Positions 6,463 through 12,069 of a stretch of 12,069 nucleotides of DNA are shown piece by piece. The first letter of the stretch is position 1. Every line of letters begins with the position of its first letter. The stretch spans positions 1 to 12,069 of the forward strand of contig DAOUSW010000107.1 of the NCBI GenBank assembly GCA_030627005.1, given 5' to 3'. Source of the DNA: MTP4 sp9310u (lineage in GTDB: Archaea > Halobacteriota > Methanosarcinia > Methanosarcinales > Methanosarcinaceae). The translations under genes and the position numbers were made by a program. Below the pieces are notes generated by a model, which was not told where the DNA came from, did not search any database, and worked only from the letters and a program-made list of their open reading frames with translations.

Positions 6463-6673
6463 GCGAAGTGGTGGATGCCCGAAAGTATGGTTTCTGAAGG
6501 ATACATGATAAACCGGATGCTGAAACCGAAGGCGTATTGAATCAATCAACAATAATTAAACCGATCAAAATTGAGAAAAGAAAGGAGAAAGGAAACGGAG
6601 ATAGAACAAAAAAAGAAAGAGAAGAATTAAAAAGAAAAAAAGAAGGAATGATTTACCCTGAAAGCTGGCCTGC

Positions 6674-8332
6674 TTAAACGCTTGCCGTGTCGGCATTTGT
6701 GTGTGCGAGGTGCTCAAAGTCATCTTCATCCTCATCCTGGGGCCTGAGGCTGTAGCACTTATTCAGGAATTTTTCCGGCATCGGTTTTGTTGCCAGGCTT
6801 ACCACGATTGCCACAAGGAATGCGAGTGGAGTTGCGATCAGGATCGGGTCCACAAGGGGCCAGGTGCCTGAAAGCAGGGTAGCTTTCCCGAAGATTGCCT
6901 GGCAGATCCCAAGGGGAATTGCTTCTTTTGCGTGGACGAAGGTTAGCCAGAAGAGGCTACCCACGGACCCGACTACCAGGCTTGCCACGGCTCCTTCCCT
7001 TGTTATGCGCTTCCAGAAGAGTGCCCCCATGTATATGGGCAGGAAGGCCGAGGTACAAAGGCCCATGAACATGGCTGTTGCCCGGGCGATTATGCTTATA
7101 GGGAGGATGTAGGCCAGGATGACCGAAAAAAGGATGGAAAAGGCCATTCCGATCCTGGTGGCATGGATGGTTGTGCCTTTGGATTTTCCTTTCTTGATAC
7201 CCTCCTGATAGAAGTCGTGCCCGATTGCCGTGCCCATGGCGTGGAACTGGGCTCCCGAAGTGGACATGGCAGCCGAGAGCAGGCCCAACATGAAGAACAT
7301 CACGAAGAGTTCGGGCATGGCGCTGTTAAGGTACGCCGGCATGATAAGGTCCGTGTTGCCCCCTGCAACCTCAAGGGCGATCTGGCCCGTGGTCCTGTAG
7401 AAGTATACGTTGGAAAGAGCACCGACTACGTAAGCCACGCCTGTCATCATAAGGATGAAGGGTCCGCCCACGAGGACTGCCCTTTTCAGGGAGCGGTCAT
7501 CTTTGACCGTCATGAACCTGACTGCGAGCTGGGGCTGGGCAAGAACCCCTATACCGACTCCCAGGAAGAGGGTCGAGAACATCGTCCACCAGAGCGGGGA
7601 CCCTAGGGAAGGCATGGCAGTCCAGCCCTGGTGCCCGATATCAACAAGGGACTGCGGGACAAGCGGAGCCATATCGGTAAGGGTCTGGTGGGCTCCCACG
7701 ACACCTCCCAGTTTTACGTAGGTAAAGATAAGCAAAAAGGCCATTCCGATAAACATGAGGGTGCCCTGGAAGGCATCCACGTACATGACGGAAAGCAGCC
7801 CGCCTTTGAGAACGTAGGAAGCAATGATAATCGTGAAGATCAAAAGGGCAAAATTGTAATTAATTCCCAGGGTCGTTTCAAGGAACCGGGCAGCTCCGAT
7901 GAGTACGCTTCCTGCGTACAGAGGCATGAATAACCCAATCAGGAGCCCGGAAAAGCCCTGGATGAAGCGAGACTGAAAACGCCTTCCCAGGAATTCGGGA
8001 AACGTTACCGCGCCGAGGTTAAGCCCTATGCGCCGGGTTTTCGGCCCGAAGATCACGAAAGCTATGAAGATCCCGAAAAAGATATTCATGAAGACCAGCC
8101 ACAGGAGTCCCATTCCCAGGGATGCGGCTACTCCTCCGAACCCTATGATCGCCGAGGTGCTGATAAAGGCCGCCCCGTAGGATAAAGCCATGATGGCCGG
8201 GTGCACCTTCCGGCCTGCAAGCATATACCCGTCGGTCTGGGAACTCTGCCTGTAGCCCAGGCGGGCAAGGTAGAAGATGGACGCAAGGTACACGAGAACG
8301 AGGATGATGAGAGTTGAAGTATCGACTGCCAT
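6674..8332 (-). CDS. Sodium:solute symporter (SSS family)
   Basis: This 552-residue integral membrane protein has about 13 predicted hydrophobic helices in the LeuT-fold arrangement of the SSS family (PutP, PanF, ActP relatives). The first core helix contains LSYGAAFISTSAIIGFGG. The segment LGLLSAAMSTSGAQFHAMG carries the Ser/Thr pair typical of the Na2 sodium site. The cytosolic tail is acidic (RPQDEDEDDFEHLAHTN). The start at 8332 has a good ribosome-binding sequence, AAGGAGCAG, about 6 bases upstream. The substrate cannot be read; organic anions, amino acids and pantothenate are all carried by relatives. A 51-residue one-helix gene lies upstream on the same strand, 169 bp away. This resembles the small-protein plus permease pairs known for some SSS transporters, such as bacterial YjcH-ActP. 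Confidence 0.93.
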   Translation of the reverse strand: MAVDTSTLIILVLVYLASIFYLARLGYRQSSQTDGYMLAGRKVHPAIMALSYGAAFISTSAIIGFGGVAASLGMGLLWLVFMNIFFGIFIAFVIFGPKTRRIGLNLGAVTFPEFLGRRFQSRFIQGFSGLLIGLFMPLYAGSVLIGAARFLETTLGINYNFALLIFTIIIASYVLKGGLLSVMYVDAFQGTLMFIGMAFLLIFTYVKLGGVVGAHQTLTDMAPLVPQSLVDIGHQGWTAMPSLGSPLWWTMFSTLFLGVGIGVLAQPQLAVRFMTVKDDRSLKRAVLVGGPFILMMTGVAYVVGALSNVYFYRTTGQIALEVAGGNTDLIMPAYLNSAMPELFVMFFMLGLLSAAMSTSGAQFHAMGTAIGHDFYQEGIKKGKSKGTTIHATRIGMAFSILFSVILAYILPISIIARATAMFMGLCTSAFLPIYMGALFWKRITREGAVASLVVGSVGSLFWLTFVHAKEAIPLGICQAIFGKATLLSGTWPLVDPILIATPLAFLVAIVVSLATKPMPEKFLNKCYSLRPQDEDEDDFEHLAHTNADTASV

Positions 8333-8501
8333 AAAAACTGCTCCTTAAAAAACGTATATTAAAAAAAAGCTCATTAGCTGGATAGAGGATTGTTTTTTCT
8401 GCGGACTTTCTCCGGAACTCCTGCTGGAATTCCCATCCCGCAAGTAGAACTGCCTTGAATTTCCGGCCGGTTCCTTTCAGCTTCGGCCAGCTGCGGCAAG
8501 T
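8333..8501 (-). other. 169-bp untranslated spacer inside the symporter operon
   Basis: No second ribosome-binding site with a credible frame is seen between the small gene's stop and the symporter start. The part next to the small gene is GC-rich with short self-complementary words (for example CCGGCCGG at 8465-8472). The last 60 bp is AT-rich and ends in the symporter's AAGGAG sequence. It may contain an internal promoter (AATATACG-like words near 8350) or a regulatory leader. Neither is established. Confidence 0.35.
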
Positions 8502-8657
8502 TCATTCCTGGACTGCTGGCCTCGGAGTGCTGCTCTTCACTACCTGTTCTTCTTCCCCGTCTTTCCAGTTCAATGCCCCGTATACAACGCAGCCGAGCGC
8601 ACTTACCACACATGAAACGTATGCAAGCCAGATCTGTGGATCATCAATTCCTAACAT
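8502..8657 (-). CDS. Symporter small accessory protein, 51 residues, one membrane helix
   Basis: ATG 8657 to TGA 8502 encodes 51 residues starting MLGIDDPQIWLAYVSCVV. Residues about 9-30 form one hydrophobic helix that ends in YGALNWKDGEEE, followed by a polar tail. The helix-then-NWKD wording matches the tiny proteins encoded beside SSS symporters in methanogens, annotated as symporter small accessory proteins. It is on the same strand as the symporter and upstream of it. Its likely role is assembly, stability or gating of the transporter in the membrane; this is inferred from position. A GGGTAAAAG sequence just before the ATG is a weak ribosome-binding site. An overlapping 79-residue minus-strand frame is not conserved-looking and is rejected in favour of this gene. 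Confidence 0.85.
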   Translation of the reverse strand: MLGIDDPQIWLAYVSCVVSALGCVVYGALNWKDGEEEQVVKSSTPRPAVQE

Positions 8658-8676
8658 CTTTTACCCTTCTAATTAT

Positions 8677-8721
8677 GTTAATCTGTCACTGGTTAACATG
8701 ACACTTGTTAGCATAGTCCAT
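8677..8721. repeat. 15-bp direct repeats in the leader of the small-protein gene
   Basis: Three imperfect units with period 15 lie at 8677-8691 (gttaatctgtcactg), 8692-8706 (gttaacatgacactt) and 8707-8721 (gttagcatagtccat). They include an inverted repeat TGTCA...TGACA at 8684-8688 and 8699-8703. The likely TATA box on the minus strand (TTTAAATA, about 8736-8743) is just upstream of them. They would therefore lie at or just after the transcription start, a good place for a repressor or a leader element. A regulatory role is inferred. Confidence 0.55.
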
Positions 8722-8735
8722 ATCATGCTTTTTGT

Positions 8736-8743
8736 TATTTAAA
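8736..8743 (-). promoter_or_regulatory. Candidate TATA box for the small protein-symporter operon
   Basis: Read on the minus strand, TTTAAATA lies about 80 bp before the ATG at 8657. It predicts a transcription start near 8715 and a leader of roughly 55-60 nt containing the 15-bp repeats. It was chosen as the best TATA match between the gatD terminator and the small gene. Confidence 0.45.
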
Positions 8744-8891
8744 AGTATTGTTTCCCGGTACTTGCAGCTGGAAGTCTGCTTCCCTGGTGACATGCAAAAA
8801 AGAATTGATAGAAAGGTTTGCCAGGATTTCAAAAATAAAAGTAAAAAAGTAATTAATAAAAATTAAAAAGGTGGTTAGAAAGGGCGGTTTT

Positions 8892-8919
8892 AAAAAAGGG
8901 CCTGTTTTCATGGCCTTTT
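8892..8919 (-). terminator. Hairpin plus T-run terminator of gatD
   Basis: Starting inside the gatD stop codon (TAA, 8918-8920), the minus strand reads AAAAGGCC, a loop, then GGCCC and six T. The stem is GC-rich with one bulge and is followed directly by the T run, as in an intrinsic terminator. More T-rich tracts continue to about 8830. It separates gatD from the symporter operon on the same strand. Confidence 0.6.
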
Positions 8920-10192
8920 ACGGCGTTTTACCGAGCGTACAGGCCGTAATTTCTCCGCTTAGATTGCGGGTCAGCATCTCGACAGCTGTTTCGAAGTCGT
9001 CGGTCTGCCCGAGCACCCACATCATTTTCACCAGGGCAGTCTCGGGAAGGGTGTCTTCACCTTCGATTGCACCTGCTTTCAGGATATCCCGGCCCGTATC
9101 ATAGACACGGTCGCATATCCGGCCACTCAGGCACTGGGTGGTAATTATCACGGGCATTTTTGCTGCAACTGCTTTCTGGATATAAGGAATCCATTTTGTG
9201 GAGACATGCCCGAGCCCTGTCCCTTCGATTACCAGACCTTTGTAGCCTGTGTTTACGTAATAGTCGAGAACCGCCGGGTCAGCGCCGGGAGTGAACTTTA
9301 CAAGACCGCATTTTGGTTCCATGCCAGGCTTGAACTGCAGGTTTTTTTCTCCGCGCTTCGTATAGTCAATGAGGGTTTTGATTTCCCTGGTCTCGTAGTC
9401 GACTGTCCCTATAGGTAGAGAGTTTACGGACTTGAAGGCGTCCCTGCGAGAGCTGTGCATTTTCCTTACTTTTGTGCCGCGGTGGATCTCACAGTAGTCT
9501 TCCGAAGTCGTGCCGTGCATGACCACCGAAACTTCGGCAATGTCACTTACCGCAACGCAGGCTGCGCAGATGGCGTTCATTGCATTGTCACTGCTGGGAC
9601 GGTCGGCACTTCTCTGGGAACCCACGAAAACGATTGGGACCGGGGTATCGATCATGAAGGAAAGGGCGGCTGCCGAGTACATCATGGTGTCCGTCCCGTG
9701 GGTCACAATGATCCCTTCGGCACCAGCTTTGATTTCTTCCACAACGGCCTTTGCAAGGTTTTCCCAGGACGCCTGGTCCATGTTCTCGGAAAGAATGCTT
9801 GAGATTACCCTGCCCTTGAAATCGGCAATTTCCTTAAGTTCGGGAATTGCGGCAAGGATGTCGTCGGCGGTGAACTGGGAGGTGACTGCCCCTGTCCGAT
9901 AGTCGATCTTGCTCGCAATGGTCCCGCCCGTGGAGAGAATCGCAACTTTCGGAAGCTTTCCCTTCCAGGGGGCTGCTGCTGGCTCGGGTTTTGCATTTTT
10001 TGAGCCGCTTCCTGCCTCTTTTTCCTTTTCACTTTCAAGAAGGGTAACCCGGACTTCGTCCCTGCAAAAGCCCGCATTATAGCCGCTTTTCATCTTTATT
10101 GTAATGTACCCTTCCATGGAAGGCATCACCTTGCCTTCATACACACTGCCGTTCTTTTCTATGCGTACCCAGTCGCCCTGTTTGAAATCCAT
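8918..10192 (-). CDS. gatD: Glutamyl-tRNA(Gln) amidotransferase subunit D
   Basis: This 424-residue protein is the asparaginase-like subunit of the archaeal GatDE enzyme. GatDE converts Glu-tRNA(Gln) to Gln-tRNA(Gln) in the cytosol; GatD releases ammonia from a side-chain amide and GatE uses it. Residues 1-55 form the N-terminal GatD domain (DFKQGDWVRIEKNGSVYEGK). A variable linker rich in Glu, Lys, Pro and Ala follows to about 76. The asparaginase core then starts with LSTGGTIAS, with the candidate nucleophile Thr91, and THGTDTM at 164-170 carries the Thr-Asp pair. VFVGSQRSADRPSSDNAMN and TQCLSGR are further conserved blocks. ATG 10192 is preceded by a weak AAGGGA. The partner gatE is not in the window: the next gene in the same direction belongs to a transporter operon, and the upstream gene is argH. 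gatD is thus probably transcribed alone. Confidence 0.96.
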   Translation of the reverse strand: MDFKQGDWVRIEKNGSVYEGKVMPSMEGYITIKMKSGYNAGFCRDEVRVTLLESEKEKEAGSGSKNAKPEPAAAPWKGKLPKVAILSTGGTIASKIDYRTGAVTSQFTADDILAAIPELKEIADFKGRVISSILSENMDQASWENLAKAVVEEIKAGAEGIIVTHGTDTMMYSAAALSFMIDTPVPIVFVGSQRSADRPSSDNAMNAICAACVAVSDIAEVSVVMHGTTSEDYCEIHRGTKVRKMHSSRRDAFKSVNSLPIGTVDYETREIKTLIDYTKRGEKNLQFKPGMEPKCGLVKFTPGADPAVLDYYVNTGYKGLVIEGTGLGHVSTKWIPYIQKAVAAKMPVIITTQCLSGRICDRVYDTGRDILKAGAIEGEDTLPETALVKMMWVLGQTDDFETAVEMLTRNLSGEITACTLGKTP

Positions 10193-10471
10193 GATCGGTC
10201 CCTTTTTCTGAGTTTTGAAGTATTGAATGATCGTGATTTTTTTTGCGTGATATCGTAAAGTTAAATTCCTGAATATTTCATTCCTGAATTTTCCATACCT
10301 AAGAGGTCAACGTACTATTAAAAAGTTAATTGAAGGGAAAAGTCAATTGAAAGCTTATTGGCATTCGGTCTGTCCCTTATATTCGGGCTTTACCGAACTT
10401 TTCATTTTGCTGAACCCTCGGTTTTTGCTGTACATTCAACCTTTACCGTGCATTCAACCTTTACCGTAAAT
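10193..10471 (-). promoter_or_regulatory. gatD upstream region with candidate TATA boxes and short repeats
   Basis: This 279-bp spacer lies between argH and gatD, both on the minus strand. The best TATA-like word on the minus strand is TTTTAATAG (about 10315-10323), which would leave a leader of about 100 nt. The leader contains two 15-bp units and T-rich stretches. The argH-proximal part (10431-10471) is taken up by the 18-bp repeat array. No gene is visible. Confidence 0.4.
10265..10294. repeat. 15-bp tandem repeat in the gatD leader, two copies
   Basis: The units are attcctgaatatttc (10265-10279) and attcctgaattttcc (10280-10294). Each contains the interrupted palindrome ATTC-CT-GAAT, so a pair of dyads is spaced 15 bp apart. 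It could be a binding site for a dimeric regulator, or simple slippage. Confidence 0.6.
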
Positions 10472-10484
10472 TCAGCCTTTCCTG
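10431..10484. repeat. 18-bp tandem repeat, three copies, overlapping the argH stop codon
   Basis: The units are tacattcaacctttaccg (10431-10448), tgcattcaacctttaccg (10449-10466) and taaattcagcctttcctg (10467-10484). The third unit holds the last coding triplets and the TGA stop of argH (10472-10474 on the plus strand). The two distal units, nearly identical to each other, continue into the 3' region. Confidence 0.8.
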
Positions 10485-11947
10485 TACTCTTCCACCACCC
10501 CTAGCAGGGCTTCAAAGGCTGAGTCTATGGAGTCCTTTAGGGTTATGATTTCCTGGGAATTGAACTCGGTTTCGGAATTTCTTTTTGAGAGGTAGCGTTC
10601 CATTTCTGCGGGGGCCGGGCCTCCGGTTACTTTCCGCCTCTCGATATTCGAGACAGGGTCAAGGGCTTCAAGCACCATTTTTTCCGTTAAGCCCCTGCCC
10701 GAAAGGGACTCCCCTAGCACGACTTCGGCCACGGAGTCTATCTTTTCCAGGGTTGGAGATTCCTTTTCCCTTGCCAGCACCCCGACGAGCTGGTGGGCGG
10801 TCCTGAAAGGAATTCCGGTTTCCCGGACAAAGGTGTCCGCAAGCTCGGTGGCGGTGGTAAACCCTGTAACCGCCTGGGCTGCAAGCACATCGGAGCGGAC
10901 TTTCATGGTCCTGACCATGCCTTCCATTATCCTGACCGAGGCTCTTACGGTTTCCACGGAACGCCAGATGTTCGGGGTAGCTTCCTGCAGGTCCCTGTTG
11001 TAGCTCAGGGGAAGAGCCTTGCAGATTGAGAGCAGGGTCATGAGAGCCCCGACCGTCACGCCTGTTTTCCCACGCAGAAGTTCGGCGGTGTCCGGGTTTT
11101 TCTTCTGGGGCATGATAGAGGAGGTGGAGGCGTAGGTATCGTCCAGTTCGATAAAGTTGAATTCGGAAGAGGACCAGACAACCAGTTCCTCGGCCATCCT
11201 GCTCATGTTGATCATGAGGTTTGCAAATACGGAGGCGCACTCGATAAGGAAATCCCTGCTGCTCACAGCGTCCATGGAATTTTCCAGCATGCCGGCAAAG
11301 CCCAGGAGTTCCTGGGTCCGCTTCCGGTTGAGGTCAAAGCCCGTGGACGCGAAAGCTGCAGCCCCCAGGGGGCAGAGGTTAACCCTGGAAAAAGCGTCAA
11401 GTACCCGGTCAAAGTCCCTCCCAATTGCTGCTTCATGGGCGCATAAGTGGTGAGCCAGGGTCGTCGGCTGGGCGTGCTGCAGGTGAGTAAAGCCAGGCAT
11501 GAGGGTGTTTGCGTGCTCTTCGGCAAGGACAAGGAAAGTCTTCCTGAGGGCGAGCAGTTCCTCGAGCAGCCCCAGCAGTTCCTCCCTGAGAGTCAGCCTG
11601 ATACAGGTCGCAACCTCGTCATTCCGGGAACGTCCCGAGTGCATCCTGCCACCCACGTCTTCCCCCACCATGTCGATCAGCCTGGATTCAAGGGAGATGT
11701 GGATGTCCTCATAGCTGAAATCGAGCTTTTCCATGCCCTCTTCCCTGATTTTCAAAAGCCCGTCCAGGATTTTGCCGCAGTCCTCGGCCTCAATGATCCC
11801 CTGCTCCTTCAGCATCACGGTATGGGCAAGGTCCACCGCGATATCAGCATCAAAAATCCACCTGTCAGCTTCCATGGAAGAGGTGTAGCGCAAAATTTCC
11901 TCGTCCGGGGCTGCTTCTAACCTGCCTCTGCGTAAAATATTACTCAT
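10472..11947 (-). CDS. argH: Argininosuccinate lyase
   Basis: This 491-residue enzyme cleaves argininosuccinate to arginine and fumarate, the last step of arginine synthesis. It belongs to the aspartase/fumarase superfamily and should be a cytosolic homotetramer. SGRSRNDE at 104-111 is the first conserved block. THLQHAQPTT at 154-163 is the second, with the active-site His region. SSIMPQKKNPD at 276-286 is the signature loop, with the catalytic Ser. Length and motif spacing are normal. ATG 11947 (MSNILRRGRLEAAPDEEILRY) is chosen because it begins the usual family N terminus and has a GAGGGA sequence upstream. The in-frame ATG at 12052 would translate the 13-bp repeats and is rejected. The gene stands alone, with no other arginine gene next to it here. 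Its 3' end overlaps an 18-bp repeat and its promoter region is a 13-bp repeat array. Confidence 0.97.
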   Translation of the reverse strand: MSNILRRGRLEAAPDEEILRYTSSMEADRWIFDADIAVDLAHTVMLKEQGIIEAEDCGKILDGLLKIREEGMEKLDFSYEDIHISLESRLIDMVGEDVGGRMHSGRSRNDEVATCIRLTLREELLGLLEELLALRKTFLVLAEEHANTLMPGFTHLQHAQPTTLAHHLCAHEAAIGRDFDRVLDAFSRVNLCPLGAAAFASTGFDLNRKRTQELLGFAGMLENSMDAVSSRDFLIECASVFANLMINMSRMAEELVVWSSSEFNFIELDDTYASTSSIMPQKKNPDTAELLRGKTGVTVGALMTLLSICKALPLSYNRDLQEATPNIWRSVETVRASVRIMEGMVRTMKVRSDVLAAQAVTGFTTATELADTFVRETGIPFRTAHQLVGVLAREKESPTLEKIDSVAEVVLGESLSGRGLTEKMVLEALDPVSNIERRKVTGGPAPAEMERYLSKRNSETEFNSQEIITLKDSIDSAFEALLGVVEEYRKG

Positions 11948-11990
11948 CTGGGTCCCTCTGTGATATTCGTGAAATGAATTTATGTGAATG

Positions 11991-12069
11991 ATTTGTGCAA
12001 TATATTTGTGCAATATATTTGTGCAATATATTTGTGCAATATATTTGTGCAATATATTTGTGCAATATA
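11991..12069. repeat. Perfect 13-bp tandem repeats, at least six copies, in the argH promoter region
   Basis: The unit atttgtgcaatat is repeated without error at 11991, 12004, 12017, 12030, 12043 and 12056, and the array runs off the window edge. Read on the minus strand, each unit junction contains AAATATATT, a TATA-like word. The proximal copy (about 12000-12010) is placed to start argH transcription near 11977, with a leader of about 30 nt. Perfect identity suggests recent expansion and likely copy-number variation between strains. Confidence 0.9.

Larger units (their letters stand above)
6148..6673. other. Convergent 526-bp gene-free spacer: pyrimidine tract, structured island, purine tract
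   Basis: No credible gene lies between the larA copy 2 stop and the symporter stop. From 6178 to about 6300 the plus strand is almost pure C/T. From about 6565 to 6650 it is almost pure A/G, so each gene ends in a pyrimidine-rich tract on its own coding strand, which suits archaeal termination in both directions. Between them, 6420-6540 is GC-richer and contains two hairpins. A minus-strand frame across the pyrimidine tract reads as Lys/Arg/Glu low-complexity protein and is not believed. Confidence 0.6.

Noticed and set aside
6447..6463. tRNA-like T-arm resemblance (GGTTC in a hairpin)
   Set aside because: The stem-loop has a 3-base loop and no acceptor, D or anticodon arms can be placed around it.
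5998..6552. Minus-strand frame of 184 codons across the larA2 3' end and the pyrimidine tract
   Set aside because: Its middle is low-complexity Lys/Arg/Glu sequence produced by reading the C/T tract backwards, and it overlaps the 3' end of larA copy 2. No domain or ribosome-binding site.
8374..8613. Minus-strand frame of 79 codons overlapping the small accessory gene
   Set aside because: It is a different frame from the 51-residue helix protein, has no hydrophobic or conserved segment, and its ATG lies inside the better supported gene.
11948..12052. N-terminal extension of argH from ATG 12052
   Set aside because: The extra 35 residues translate the 13-bp repeats (repeating HKYIAQI-like text). 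The family N terminus and a ribosome-binding sequence point to ATG 11947.

Overview
The window looks like part of a methanogenic archaeon's chromosome, most likely Methanosarcina or a close relative. Evidence: an archaeal-type Glu-tRNA(Gln) amidotransferase subunit (gatD), TATA-box promoters, T-rich termination tracts, AT-rich and repeat-filled spacers between GC-richer genes, and proteins whose wording matches Methanosarcina families I know (UPF0173 hydrolase, CooS, argininosuccinate lyase, a symporter with a tiny partner protein). The species call is inference.

Layout. (1) 1-684, plus: a UPF0173 metallo-beta-lactamase-fold hydrolase missing only its first codon. (2) 910-3256, minus: a small cupin gene followed by a CooS-type carbon monoxide dehydrogenase gene with a one-base frameshift near its 5' end. 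(3) 3399-6147, plus, divergent from the cupin: two tandem LarA-family (nickel-pincer racemase) genes, each with its own TATA box placed so that transcripts probably begin at the start codon. (4) 6148-6673: a convergent gene-free spacer with a pyrimidine tract at one end, a purine tract at the other and a GC-richer structured island between them. (5) 6674-8657, minus: a 51-residue one-helix protein followed by a sodium:solute symporter. (6) 8918-10192, minus: gatD. (7) 10472-11947, minus: argH, preceded by at least six perfect 13-bp repeats that run out of the window.

How the genes relate. The middle block holds three proteins from nickel-enzyme families (one CooS-like, two LarA-like) around one divergent promoter region, which suggests a nickel- or CO-linked accessory locus. 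The genes at either end (gatD, argH) are housekeeping genes for translation and arginine synthesis and appear to be independent units. The symporter and its small partner form a transport operon of unknown substrate.

Two things stand out. First, the CooS-like protein combines CODH-type N-terminal iron-sulfur motifs with a changed active site: a Glu replaces one C-cluster Cys (CODH-II Cys295), a second Glu sits where hybrid cluster protein has a ligand, and the catalytic His93 position is Tyr. Its D-cluster motif is the CX2C form. Second, nearly every gene boundary carries its own family of 13-30 bp tandem repeats. In three cases (cupin, larA copy 1, argH) the repeat unit copies the last codons or the stop codon of the adjacent gene.
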